31,136 nt of DNA. It comes from Acidobacteriota bacterium (GTDB lineage: Bacteria; Acidobacteriota; Terriglobia; Terriglobales; Acidobacteriaceae). The stretch is from NCBI GenBank assembly GCA_021851465.1, contig JAJZDL010000005.1:1-31136 (forward strand). Direction: 5' to 3'. The stretch's first letter is position 1. The number at the start of each line of letters is the position of its first letter. A program made the translations under genes and the position numbers. Of this stretch, positions 1 through 8,125 are shown one piece after another. Below the pieces are notes generated by a model. The model did no database searches, was not told the origin of the DNA, and saw only the letters and a program-made list of their open reading frames with translations.

Positions 1-29
1 ATTTCGATACAGCGAAGAGTGGGGCAGGT

Positions 30-362
30 ATGCTGAAGATCCAAGTGTTGTACTTTGCAGGGTGTCCGAACAGCGCGCCAACTCTATCGTTGGTGCGTGA
101 GGCGGTGCTCGAGTCGGGGGTCGAGGCAGAGATTGCTGAGGTTGAGGTGCTCTCGGCGGAAGAAGCGCAGGAACTGGGATTTTTGGGGTCGCCGACGGTG
201 CGGGTCGATGGCTTGGACGTGGAGCCGGGGGCGCGCGCCGCGACGCACTTTGGGTTCGGTTGCCGGACGTACGTCGATGCGGGACGGCGAACGGGAACGC
301 CTCCGGCAGCGATGCTGCGCAGCGCCATCGAGGAACAGGCCCGGCGGGTACGGAAGATTTGA
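30..362 (+). CDS. Small thioredoxin-fold protein (DF / glutaredoxin-like family)
   Basis: A 110-residue cytoplasmic protein. It opens with a beta strand followed by YFAGCPNSAPT at about residues 8-18, the place where thioredoxin-fold proteins carry their redox motif; here it is C-P-N-S, with a single cysteine. A helix and the segment FLGSPTVRVDGLDVEP (about 51-66) follow, the usual cis-Pro strand of small thioredoxin-like proteins, and a second cysteine lies in FGCRTY. This matches the family of about 100-residue thiol proteins often annotated 'DF family (seleno)protein' or thioredoxin family protein. The substrate is unknown. The start has a GGGGCAGG purine run just upstream. It ends 14 bases before the hslU start and is probably co-transcribed with it. 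No stop occurs upstream in bases 1-29 in any frame, so a preceding gene may run right up to or overlap this one. Confidence 0.75.
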   Translation: MLKIQVLYFAGCPNSAPTLSLVREAVLESGVEAEIAEVEVLSAEEAQELGFLGSPTVRVDGLDVEPGARAATHFGFGCRTYVDAGRRTGTPPAAMLRSAIEEQARRVRKI

Positions 363-376
363 AGGAGCAGGAGACG

Positions 377-2044
377 ATGGCGATATTTTTACCGGGAACG
401 GCGGACGACCAGGCATTGGCGCTGGATGAGATGACTCCTCGCGAGATTGTGGCGGAGTTGGACAAGTATGTGGTGGGGCAGGGCGCGGCCAAGCGCGCGG
501 TGGCGATTGCGCTGCGCGACCGGATGCGGCGGCAGAAGCTGGCGCCGGAGCTGGCCGAGGACATCATGCCCAAGAACATCATCATGATTGGGCCGACGGG
601 CGTGGGCAAGACGGAGATTGCGCGGCGGCTGGCCAAGCTGACCAGCTCGCCGTTTATCAAAGTGGAGGCGTCGAAGTTTACCGAGGTGGGCTACGTCGGG
701 CGGGACGTGGAGTCGATGGTGCGCGACCTGGTGGAGATCGCCATCGATATGGTGCGCGAGGAGAAGATGGAGGACGTGGAGGACAAGGCCGAGTTGAACG
801 CCGAGGACCGGCTGCTCGATCTGCTGCTGCCCGCTCCGCCGACGCAGGCCGCTGCCGCGGCGAAGAGCGCCGGGCCGACCGCCGTGATGGTGACCCCGAC
901 GGGGATGCGCGCGATGCATGTGATGCATTTGGCCGCGCCGGAGGACGAAGCGGATGAGGTGGCAGCAGCAGCAAGCGGCGCGACGACGGCACAACAGGAG
1001 AGCCAGGCTGGCCACGAACGGTCTGGCTACGAGCGGAGCCGGGAGAAGCTGCGGCAGCAGTTCCGCGAGGGCAAGCTGGACGAGCGCATGGTGGAGATCG
1101 ACGTGCGCGACCGCAACCAGCCGAGCTTTGAGTTTCTCGCCGCGCAGGGGGCGGAGGAGATGGACATGAACCTGAAGGACATGCTCCCCGGCCTGTTTGG
1201 ACAGCGCACCAAGAAGCGCAAGATGAAGGTCGCGGAGGCGTTCGAGTATCTGGTGCAGGAGGAGGAGTCGCGGCTGATCGACATGGACCAGGTGACTCGG
1301 CTGGCCGTGGAGCGGGTGGAGGACTCTGGCATCGTCTTTTTGGACGAGATCGACAAGATCGCAGGGCGGGAGGGCAGCCACGGGCCGGATGTCTCGCGCG
1401 AGGGCGTACAGCGCGACATTCTGCCGATTGTGGAAGGCACGACGGTTAACACCAAATACGGCATGGTCTCGACCGACCACATTCTGTTCATCGCGGCGGG
1501 TGCGTTTCATGTGTCGAAGCCGAGCGACCTGATTCCTGAGCTACAGGGGCGGTTCCCAATCCGCGTGGAGCTGCAGTCGCTGACGGTGGAGGACTTTGTG
1601 CGCATCCTGAGCGAACCGAAGTCGTCGCTGGTGAAGCAATCGACCGCGCTGTTGGAGACCGAAGGGTTGAAGCTGGAATTCACGCCGGAGGCGCTGGCAG
1701 AGATGGCGCACTTCGCCTTCCGCGTGAACGAGACAACGGAGAACATCGGCGCGCGGCGGCTGCACACCATTATGGAACGCGTGCTGGATGAGATCAGCTT
1801 CCAGGCGCCGGAACTCTTCAAAAGCCCGCGGTCGGAGGCATCGCAGGAGGGCGTGATCGCCGAGGTGGGTGCGTCCGCTCCGCTGACCGGCGGGCCGCAG
1901 AAGCCCGCGCCGCCGCTGCCGGTGATCGAACGGAAGAAGGACGATGGCACGGTGGAGAAGGTGATCGTGGTCGATCCGGAGTATGTGCGCCTGCAGGTGG
2001 CCAGTATCGTGAAAGACCAGGACCTGAGCCGGTATATCTTGTAG
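377..2044 (+). CDS. hslU: ATP-dependent protease ATPase subunit HslU (ClpY)
   Basis: AAA+ unfoldase that feeds proteins to the HslV peptidase in the cytoplasm. Visible landmarks: Walker A GPTGVGKT at residues 72-79, the pore loop GYVG at 105-108, Walker B IVFLDEID at about 319-326, the sensor/arginine region ENIGARRLHT at about 455-464, and the C-terminal tail DLSRYIL, which in this family inserts into HslV. The start at 377 has AAGGAGCAGGAG just upstream and gives MAIFLPG. The protein is 555 residues against about 440-450 for typical HslU. The excess lies in an Ala-rich, low-complexity insertion in the intermediate domain (about 152-218) and a Pro-rich insertion near the C-terminal domain (about 481-530). 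hslV is not in the window and may lie to the left. Identity is certain; the functional effect of the insertions is unknown. Confidence 0.97.
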   Translation: MAIFLPGTADDQALALDEMTPREIVAELDKYVVGQGAAKRAVAIALRDRMRRQKLAPELAEDIMPKNIIMIGPTGVGKTEIARRLAKLTSSPFIKVEASKFTEVGYVGRDVESMVRDLVEIAIDMVREEKMEDVEDKAELNAEDRLLDLLLPAPPTQAAAAAKSAGPTAVMVTPTGMRAMHVMHLAAPEDEADEVAAAASGATTAQQESQAGHERSGYERSREKLRQQFREGKLDERMVEIDVRDRNQPSFEFLAAQGAEEMDMNLKDMLPGLFGQRTKKRKMKVAEAFEYLVQEEESRLIDMDQVTRLAVERVEDSGIVFLDEIDKIAGREGSHGPDVSREGVQRDILPIVEGTTVNTKYGMVSTDHILFIAAGAFHVSKPSDLIPELQGRFPIRVELQSLTVEDFVRILSEPKSSLVKQSTALLETEGLKLEFTPEALAEMAHFAFRVNETTENIGARRLHTIMERVLDEISFQAPELFKSPRSEASQEGVIAEVGASAPLTGGPQKPAPPLPVIERKKDDGTVEKVIVVDPEYVRLQVASIVKDQDLSRYIL

Positions 2045-2065
2045 CTTCGATGGAAGCAAATAGAG

Positions 2066-2104
2066 CGCGGCCTGCGAGGAACGCACGTTCCATTGCAGGC
2101 CGCG
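2066..2104. terminator. Strong hairpin between convergent genes (bidirectional terminator candidate)
   Basis: A perfect 10-bp GC-rich stem, CGCGGCCTGC at 2066-2075 pairing with GCAGGCCGCG at 2095-2104. The 19-base loop itself contains a small GGAAC/GTTCC stem. It sits exactly between the hslU stop (2044) and the stop of the opposing GH43 gene (2109). There is no T-tract, so it is not a classic intrinsic terminator, but placement and strength suggest transcription termination or RNA 3'-end protection for both genes. Confidence 0.6.
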
Positions 2105-2108
2105 TCGA

Positions 2109-3425
2109 TTACGAGGCCACCGGCGTGGGCTTCCAGCCGTGGACGAAGGGCTGTTTGGCGGCGACGACGACCTTGCCCTGCGCGTCGAAATCCACCTTGA
2201 CAATGGCGGGCTTCTCGCGGAACGGCGACTGGGTGTCGTTGCCGAAGAAGCTGGACCACCAGCCTCCGTCGCGGCCCTGAAAAAAGCCGGTTCCACCACC
2301 GCAGGGGACGGATTCGTGGCGCGAGCGATAGGGGCCATAGACCGTGTCCGAGATGCCGAGGCAGGTGGAGTAGCGCCCCTCGTACTCGTCGGCTGCGCCC
2401 AGGTAGTAGCGTCCGTCGGCCTTGAAGAGGACCGCGCCCTCGGTGCCGAAGTCGTTCGATCCGCGCGCGGTGCAGCGAGCGGCATGGTGGGAGGGCGTAT
2501 GGTCGGGATCGGCGAGGACGACGGGGCGGAACTCTTCGGCGAGGCCGGAGAGGTCGTCATTCATGCGTGCGATCTTGTTGGCTCCGGCGTAGGTGAAGTA
2601 GACCGTTCCGTCGGAGTCCTCGAAGAGGGTGGGGTCGATGCCGCGCACGATCGGTTCGTTGGGCGAGAAGGCGTGGACGTAGGGGCCTTCGGGTTTGCCG
2701 CTGGTGCTCTTGAGGATTGAGATCCCGGTGGGCGCGATGCTCAGGCAGATGAAGTAGTTGCCGCGCAGATAATGCAGCTCTGGCGCCCAGATGGCGCGGC
2801 ACGGTTTGCCGTGGAGATCGCGCCAGGCCTTCTCCCATGTACCCTCTTTATCGATGTCCCAGACGAGGCCGAGATACTGCCAGTGGACCAGGTCGGGAGA
2901 CTTCCATAGTTCGACGCCGCGGTTGTAGGCCCAGATGTTCTCGCCGGTCGAGCCTGTGAGGTAGAAGTTGCCGTCGCCGCCGTGGCAGACGATGGTGTCA
3001 CGCACCTGCACGTCGATGAGCGGCTTGATTGCGGGAAGAATTCCGCTGGCGACGGCAGAGCCGGTAGAGTAGTTGTCCCAGGGGAGCGTGGGAAAGGGAT
3101 ACGGGTGTATGCCCTGGTAGGCGAGGCCGCTACTGCCGGAGCGGTATCCTCCATGGCAACTGGCTTCGACGACCGGATAGCCCGCGCCGCTGATGCCGAA
3201 GTAGGGGTATGGATTGGTGGCGGGCTGCGGGTAGGCGGATGGAGCAGGCGGCCCCTGCGGCGCGGCAGTGGGAGCGGTTGGAGCAGCAGTGGTTGAAGCG
3301 GACGCGGGCTCTCCGCGCAAGGCGGCAGGCAGCAGCAGGCCGCCTGCAAGAAGGCTTGCGTCCGCCAACAGGGATCTTCGCGTGTGACGATTTGCCAAAT
3401 TCCGCTTGATGAGATGCACCTCCAC
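2109..3425 (-). CDS. Tat-exported glycoside hydrolase family 43-like protein
   Basis: A 438-residue secreted enzyme. The N-terminus has a twin-arginine export signal, HTRRSLLADASLLAGGLLL (about 14-32), then a Pro/Ala/Thr-rich linker. The body has five-bladed propeller features of GH43: VRDT with Asp143 as candidate general base, WAPELHYL around Glu216, GIDPTLFEDSDGTVYFTY with Asp264 as candidate pKa modulator, and FGTEGAVLF with Glu329 as candidate general acid. GH43 enzymes cleave arabinan, xylan and related plant polysaccharides; the substrate cannot be told from sequence. The start is GTG at 3425; a second GTG two codons on is possible, and neither has a convincing ribosome site. The gene is monocistronic, convergent with hslU and divergent from the copper lipoprotein gene. 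Confidence 0.85.
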   Translation of the reverse strand: MEVHLIKRNLANRHTRRSLLADASLLAGGLLLPAALRGEPASASTTAAPTAPTAAPQGPPAPSAYPQPATNPYPYFGISGAGYPVVEASCHGGYRSGSSGLAYQGIHPYPFPTLPWDNYSTGSAVASGILPAIKPLIDVQVRDTIVCHGGDGNFYLTGSTGENIWAYNRGVELWKSPDLVHWQYLGLVWDIDKEGTWEKAWRDLHGKPCRAIWAPELHYLRGNYFICLSIAPTGISILKSTSGKPEGPYVHAFSPNEPIVRGIDPTLFEDSDGTVYFTYAGANKIARMNDDLSGLAEEFRPVVLADPDHTPSHHAARCTARGSNDFGTEGAVLFKADGRYYLGAADEYEGRYSTCLGISDTVYGPYRSRHESVPCGGGTGFFQGRDGGWWSSFFGNDTQSPFREKPAIVKVDFDAQGKVVVAAKQPFVHGWKPTPVAS

Positions 3426-3564
3426 TTCTCAAATTTGCGAGGATCCAGTGCGTGGCCGCATCTGTGCATGGCGCGCCTCCATGATACAGCCGCGTGGAGC
3501 AGCCGTGCGATTCGGCGTGTGCCTTTGGGCTGGCTCCGTTGCGCTACGGGGCGGTGCGGTAGAT

Positions 3565-3593
3565 ATGCGGAGCGGAGGCGCGCTTCTCCGCAT
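3565..3593. promoter_or_regulatory. Inverted repeat upstream of the SCO gene
   Basis: Perfect 8-bp arms, ATGCGGAG at 3565-3572 and CTCCGCAT at 3586-3593, separated by 13 bases. It lies in the 235-base divergent region between the GH43 gene and the CusF-SCO gene, about 70-95 bases before the latter's start. It could be an operator or an RNA hairpin in a leader. The rest of this region shows no convincing promoter: TATGAT at 3636-3641 is a -10 candidate for the SCO gene but has no -35 at a good distance. Confidence 0.3.
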
Positions 3594-3660
3594 CGATCGA
3601 CCGGGCGGTTCGAATGCAGGGCGGCGATCCGCACGTATGATGGAGGCAGGGGAGATGGGT

Positions 3661-4584
3661 ATGCGATTGGCGTGGCGCGCGGCGGCGGGGTTGGTTGCGG
3701 TTTGCGCGCTTGCGGCTGGCTGCAAGCATTCGGGCAGCGGCACAGGCGCAGCAAATAGCGCAGCGGCGGCGGGCGAGATGAAGACCTTTTCTATTCGCGG
3801 CACGGTGGTGAGCGTGGACGCGGCGAAGGGGATGGTGTTGCTGGAGGGCGAGGCGGTGCCGGGCTTCATGGATGCGATGACGATGCCATACCAACTGAAG
3901 GACGCTTCGGTGGCGAGCGAGTTGCACCCCGGCGACCGAATTGCGGCGAAGATACTGGTGCACAAGGTTGGCGACGGCGACTACAGCGATGCATTGCTGG
4001 ATGAGATTGTGGTGATGGCGCAGTCGCAGCCCGACTACAAGCCGACGGTGCAGTACCACGTTCCGACGGCGGGCGACGCGGTGCCCGACTTCAAGCTGAC
4101 GAACGAAGAAGGCCGCACGATCCACCTTGCGCAGTTCAAGGGGCGGGTGCTGCTGCTGACCTTCGTCTACACGCGCTGTCCGCTGCCGGACTACTGCATC
4201 CGAATGAGCCGGAACTTTGCCGACATCGACCGGTCGCTGGCGAAAGATCCAGCGCTGTATGCGAAGACGCACCTGCTGAGCATCAGCTTCGACCCGAAGG
4301 TGGATACTCCGGCGGTGTTGAAGCGCTACGGCGAGACGTATATCGGCGACGGCGCGCAGCGGGCGTTCGCGCACTGGGACTTTGCCGTGCCGCCTGCGGA
4401 CGAGTTGGAAGCGTTGACGCAGTTCTTCGACGTGGGGATTACGCCGGGCGATGGGGGCACGCTGACTCATTCACTCTCGACGGCACTGATCGGCAAGGAT
4501 GGCAGGGTGTTGGCGTGGTATCCGACGAACGAGTGGACGCCGGCGGAGGTGCTGGTGGCGATGAAGAGCGCGGCTGCGGCGTGA
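3661..4584 (+). CDS. Lipoprotein fusing a CusF-like copper domain to a SCO1/SenC domain
   Basis: A 307-residue envelope lipoprotein. The signal peptide ends in the lipobox LAAGC with Cys21 as lipidation site. Residues about 38-120 form a small OB-fold copper domain of the CusF type, marked by FMDAMTMPY (Met73, Met75). Residues about 133-307 are a thioredoxin-fold SCO domain with the redox/copper pair in RCPLPDYC (Cys173, Cys179) and the distal ligand His270 in THSLS. SCO proteins deliver copper to the CuA site of cytochrome oxidase or reduce its cysteines. The CxxxxxC spacing differs from the classical CxxxC of mitochondrial and proteobacterial SCO. The start at 3661 is chosen because AGGGGAG lies 6 bases upstream and the lipoprotein signal then begins correctly; ATG 3655 is also possible. 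No oxidase genes are nearby. Confidence 0.88.
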   Translation: MRLAWRAAAGLVAVCALAAGCKHSGSGTGAANSAAAAGEMKTFSIRGTVVSVDAAKGMVLLEGEAVPGFMDAMTMPYQLKDASVASELHPGDRIAAKILVHKVGDGDYSDALLDEIVVMAQSQPDYKPTVQYHVPTAGDAVPDFKLTNEEGRTIHLAQFKGRVLLLTFVYTRCPLPDYCIRMSRNFADIDRSLAKDPALYAKTHLLSISFDPKVDTPAVLKRYGETYIGDGAQRAFAHWDFAVPPADELEALTQFFDVGITPGDGGTLTHSLSTALIGKDGRVLAWYPTNEWTPAEVLVAMKSAAAA

Positions 4585-4589
4585 TGCAG

Positions 4590-4620
4590 TTGATGAACAG
4601 GCCCGAAGACAAACTACATT
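4590..4620 (+). promoter_or_regulatory. Sigma70-like promoter candidate
   Basis: TTGATG at 4590-4595 and TACATT at 4615-4620 with a 19-base spacer, between the SCO gene stop and the next start at 4647. The spacer is longer than ideal. A strong Shine-Dalgarno AAGGAG follows at 4632-4637, nine bases before the ATG. Confidence 0.35.
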
Positions 4621-4646
4621 AATTTCAGAAGAAGGAGTTTGACGCG

Positions 4647-5030
4647 ATGGCGAAGCTGACGATTGGATTTGGCGTTGTATTGATCGTGCTGGGCGGCTGG
4701 GGATTTGTGGCGACGGGGAGCGCGCACCCCACGGCGCTGATCCCGACGTGGTTCGGGCTGGCCCTGGCGGCTTGCGGCGCACTGGCGACGACCGAAGACG
4801 CAAAGCGGCGAATGCTGTGGATGCACGTCGCGGTAACGGTTGGGCTGCTTGGGCTTCTGGGGTCGTTTTCAAGGGCGATCGACGAGTATATCCAGGCGCA
4901 CGGCGCGCCCCTGGCGCATCCGGTTGCGGTGGAGGACCAGGCGGCAATGGCGGCGATCTGCGCGCTGTATGTGGGACTGTGCGTGCGGTCGTTCATCGCG
5001 GCGCGCCGCTCGGGCAAGCTTGCGGCGTAG
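4647..5030 (+). CDS. Small inner-membrane protein, function unknown
   Basis: A 127-residue protein with about four hydrophobic segments, roughly at residues 4-22, 32-50, 56-76 and 100-116. The loop between the second and third is charged (TEDAKRRM), and the C-terminus is basic (ARRSGKLAA), which puts it in the cytoplasm. A good AAGGAG ribosome site precedes the ATG. It is preceded by the copper-handling SCO lipoprotein on the same strand and followed by the ABC exporter, so a linked operon is possible, although a separate promoter candidate lies in front. I do not recognise a named family; no catalytic motif is visible. Confidence 0.75.
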   Translation: MAKLTIGFGVVLIVLGGWGFVATGSAHPTALIPTWFGLALAACGALATTEDAKRRMLWMHVAVTVGLLGLLGSFSRAIDEYIQAHGAPLAHPVAVEDQAAMAAICALYVGLCVRSFIAARRSGKLAA

Positions 5031-5127
5031 GGCACGGAATGGCTCCGTTGCGGGCTTCTGCGGATGTGCGACCACGCAAGGCAGCCGTTTGCGGTGCGGT
5101 GCGGGGGAATTGGATGGGCGTGCGGGG

Positions 5128-5133
5128 TACACT
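5128..5133 (+). promoter_or_regulatory. -10-like TACACT directly before the ABC exporter start
   Basis: TACACT at 5128-5133 ends eight bases before the ATG at 5142, and there is no Shine-Dalgarno sequence between. Transcription would begin at or within a few bases of the start codon, giving a leaderless or nearly leaderless mRNA. The context GGGTACACT recurs at 22712-22720 before another gene. No good -35 is seen. Confidence 0.35.
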
Positions 5134-5141
5134 AAACAGAT

Positions 5142-7064
5142 ATGGGTTCGTTCGGTGGGCATGGCATGGGGAGCGGAATGGGCGGCGGGATGCATTCCGC
5201 GGACCGGCCAAGCCGCGGTGTGGGGCGCGCCGTGGCCGCCGACCTCTCCGCGAAGCGGCCCAAGCCTGCGTTGAAGAAGGTGTTGCCCGAGGTATGGAAG
5301 CTGGTTGTGCCGCGACGCTGGCTGATCGCAGGCAGCTTCCTGCTGATGCTGATCAACCGGCTGTGCAGCTTCGTCCTCCCGGTCTCTTCGGGGCCGTTCA
5401 TCAACCGCGTCATGATCGCGCACGAGATGCGCCTCTTGCCATACCTCATCGGGGCGGTGGCGGCTGCGACGTTCGTGCAGGGCGTGACGTCCTACTCGCT
5501 GACGCAACTGCTCTCCACCGAGGGACAGAAGCTGATCTCCGACCTGCGCAAGCAGGTGCAGGCGCACATTGGGCGGCTGCCGGTGGCCTTCTACGACAGC
5601 AACCGCACGGGCACCCTGGTGGCCCGCATCATGACCGATGTGGAGGGCGTGCGCAACCTGGTAGGCACGGGGCTGGTGGATTTTATCGGCGGCATCCTGA
5701 CGGCGGTGATCGCGTTCGTCCTGATGATCCGCATCAATGCGCGGATGACGCTGCTGACCTTCTGCATCATGGCGGTCTTCGGGCTCATCCTGCAGCGGGC
5801 ATTCAAGACGATCCGCCCGATCTTCCGTGAGCGGGCGAAGATCAACGCGGAGGTGACCGGACGGCTGACCGAGTCGCTGGGCGGGGTGCGCGTGGTCAAG
5901 GGTTACCACGCCGAGGAGAGCGAGGCGGGGGTCTTTGCGGCGGGCGTGACGCGGCTGCTGAACAATATCATCAGCTCGCTCTCGGCGCAGTCTTTGATGA
6001 CGTTGTCATCGACGATGGTGCTGGGCATGGTGGGCGGCCTCATCATGTATCTCGGCGCGCACGAGAGCGCGGCGCACCGGCTGAACACGGGCGACTATGT
6101 GAAGTTCACCATGCTGCTGGCGTTCATGATCGCGCCGATTGCGCAGCTTGTGAACATCGGAACGCAGTTGACCGAGGCGCTGGCGGGGCTGGACCGTACG
6201 ACGGAGATCCTGAGCGAGCGCGAGGAGGACTCCGAGCCGGGACGGACGCATGAGATCGATGTGGTGCGCGGCGACGTTCGCTTTCAGGATGTGGAGTTCG
6301 AGTATGAGGCGGGAAAGCCGGTGCTGCACGGCATCGGCTTTGAATCGAAGCCGGGCAGCGTGACCGCGCTGGTGGGGTCGTCGGGTTCGGGCAAATCGAC
6401 GATCATCAGCCTGGTCTGCGGCTTCCATACGGCGACAGCGGGGCAGGTGCTGATCGACGGAGTGGACCTGGCGACGGTCCGGCTGAGCAGCTACCGCCGG
6501 CAGTTGGGCGTGGTGCTGCAGGAGACGTTCCTCTTCGACGGAACGATCCGCGAGAATGTGCTCTTCTCGCGTCCGACGGCGACCGAGGAGCAGTGGAGGG
6601 AGGCCTGCCGCATCGCGCGGGTGGATGAGTTTGCCGAGAAGTTCCCCGAGGCGTACGAGACGATCGTAGGCGAGCGCGGGGTAAAGCTCTCCGGCGGGCA
6701 GCGGCAGAGAATATCGATTGCCCGGGCGATCCTGGCCGACCCGCGAATCCTGATCCTGGACGAGGCGACCAGCTCGCTCGACTCCGAATCCGAGGCCATG
6801 ATCCAGAGCGGCCTGAACCACCTGATGCAGGGGCGCACGACCTTCGTCATCGCGCACCGCCTCTCGACGATCCGCCGCGCGGACCAGATATTGGTGGTCG
6901 AAGCCGGCCTGATCGTGGAGCGCGGAACGCATGAATCGCTGTACCGGCTCGGCGGGCGCTACTACGACCTCTACACGCGGCAGCACGGGCTGGAGGCAAA
7001 CCTCTTCCTCGCGCCCGGCGAGGGTGACACGGTGGACGAAGAGCAGGAAACCGCGGCTGGGTGA
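5142..7064 (+). CDS. MsbA-like ABC exporter (fused permease and ATPase)
   Basis: A 640-residue half-transporter that would work as a homodimer in the inner membrane. Residues about 55-340 are the six-helix exporter membrane domain. The nucleotide-binding domain carries Walker A GSSGSGKST at about 412-420, the Q-loop region LQETFLFDGT, the signature LSGGQRQR at about 516-523, Walker B ILILDEATSSLD at about 537-548 and the H-loop IAHRLSTI. This is the MsbA/lipid and multidrug exporter type; the cargo cannot be read from sequence. The N-terminus is unusual: about 19 residues made almost entirely of Gly, Ser, Met and His (GHGMGSGMGGGMHS). The chosen start has no ribosome site but lies just after a -10-like TACACT. 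A dehydrogenase gene follows on the same strand after 47 bases. Confidence 0.93.
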   Translation: MGSFGGHGMGSGMGGGMHSADRPSRGVGRAVAADLSAKRPKPALKKVLPEVWKLVVPRRWLIAGSFLLMLINRLCSFVLPVSSGPFINRVMIAHEMRLLPYLIGAVAAATFVQGVTSYSLTQLLSTEGQKLISDLRKQVQAHIGRLPVAFYDSNRTGTLVARIMTDVEGVRNLVGTGLVDFIGGILTAVIAFVLMIRINARMTLLTFCIMAVFGLILQRAFKTIRPIFRERAKINAEVTGRLTESLGGVRVVKGYHAEESEAGVFAAGVTRLLNNIISSLSAQSLMTLSSTMVLGMVGGLIMYLGAHESAAHRLNTGDYVKFTMLLAFMIAPIAQLVNIGTQLTEALAGLDRTTEILSEREEDSEPGRTHEIDVVRGDVRFQDVEFEYEAGKPVLHGIGFESKPGSVTALVGSSGSGKSTIISLVCGFHTATAGQVLIDGVDLATVRLSSYRRQLGVVLQETFLFDGTIRENVLFSRPTATEEQWREACRIARVDEFAEKFPEAYETIVGERGVKLSGGQRQRISIARAILADPRILILDEATSSLDSESEAMIQSGLNHLMQGRTTFVIAHRLSTIRRADQILVVEAGLIVERGTHESLYRLGGRYYDLYTRQHGLEANLFLAPGEGDTVDEEQETAAG

Positions 7065-7111
7065 GCGCTCGTCGTGCAATCCATCCGCATTTTATCTCTG
7101 GACACTGTTTT

Positions 7112-8125
7112 ATGTTGCGAGTTCCCTACGACGATCTCTTCCGCGCGCTCCTCCGCGCGATGCAGCGCCTTGGCCTGCAAGGCGAGCGCGGCGCGTTATG
7201 CGCCCGCCTCTTCGCCGAGACCACGCGCGACGGGGTCTACACGCACGGCCTCAACCGCTTTCCGCGCTTTGCGGAGATGGTGGACAACGGCTGCATCGAC
7301 GTCTCTGCCGTGCCCTCGCGCGTGGCCGCAGCGGCGGCGCTGGAGCGATGGGACGGGCATCTGGGGCCGGGCAACCTGAACGCCTACGCGGCGATGCAGC
7401 GCGCCATCGAGCTGGCGCGGCTGCACGGCCTGGGCTGTGTAGCGCTGGCCAACACCAACCACTGGATGCGCGGCGGCAGCTACGGCTGGCAGGCGGCGGA
7501 GGCGGGCGTCTTTGCGCTGTGCTGGACCAATACGCTGCCAAACCTGCCCCCCTGGGGCGCGCAGGTGCCGGTGCTGGGCAACAACCCGCTGGTGGTTGCC
7601 ATCCCACGCGCGGACGGCGCGCACGTAGTGCTGGACATGGCGCTCTCGCAGTTCTCGCAGGGCGCGCTCTCCGCGTATGCAGTGCGCGGAGAACGCTTAC
7701 CGGTTCCCGGCGGATACGACGCGAGCGGCACGCTGACGGTCGATGCCGAGGAGATCAATGCATCCCGGCGCATGCTGCCCATCGGCTACTGGAAGGGATC
7801 GGGCCTCTCGCTGACGCTGGATCTGCTGGCGGCGATGCTCTCCGGCGGGCTGGCCACGCACCAGATCCCGCGAGACCCGATGCGCGAATCGGGTGTGAGC
7901 CAGGTGTTTGTGGCCATCGACCCTGGCAGCTTTGCCGCGCGCGGCGATCTCGACCGCATTGCCGCTGGAATCATCGAGTCGCTGGTCGCGGCAGTCCCGG
8001 TGGATCCGGCGCGGCCGGTGCGCTACCCCGGACAGCAGACGCTCATGCTGCGCGAGGAGAACCTGCGGCTGGGAGTCCCGGTCGATCCGCAGACATGGGC
8101 GCGCCTGCTGGCGCTGGCGGGTTAG
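7112..8125 (+). CDS. dlgD: 2,3-diketo-L-gulonate reductase (DlgD/YiaK type, malate/L-lactate dehydrogenase family)
   Basis: A 337-residue NAD(P)H-dependent oxidoreductase of the LDH2/MDH2 fold, which is unrelated to the Rossmann dehydrogenases. From memory it follows E. coli YiaK (DlgD) closely across its whole length: TTRDGVYTHGLNRFPRF (with the conserved THG histidine), ANTNHWMRGGSYGWQAAE, CWTNTLPNLPPWGA, GNNPLVVAIP and PIGYWKGSGLSLTLDL all have direct counterparts. The enzyme reduces 2,3-diketo-L-gulonate to 3-keto-L-gulonate in L-ascorbate/L-gulonate breakdown, though relatives use other 2-oxo acids. No other genes of that pathway are nearby. No clear ribosome site precedes ATG 7112; the start is chosen because it matches the family's N-terminus. 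It lies 47 bases after the ABC exporter. Confidence 0.9.
   Translation: MLRVPYDDLFRALLRAMQRLGLQGERGALCARLFAETTRDGVYTHGLNRFPRFAEMVDNGCIDVSAVPSRVAAAAALERWDGHLGPGNLNAYAAMQRAIELARLHGLGCVALANTNHWMRGGSYGWQAAEAGVFALCWTNTLPNLPPWGAQVPVLGNNPLVVAIPRADGAHVVLDMALSQFSQGALSAYAVRGERLPVPGGYDASGTLTVDAEEINASRRMLPIGYWKGSGLSLTLDLLAAMLSGGLATHQIPRDPMRESGVSQVFVAIDPGSFAARGDLDRIAAGIIESLVAAVPVDPARPVRYPGQQTLMLREENLRLGVPVDPQTWARLLALAG

Noticed and set aside
1..36. End of hslV at the left edge
   Set aside because: hslV normally precedes hslU, but none of the three frames in bases 1-36 resembles the HslV C-terminus, so it cannot be claimed from this window.
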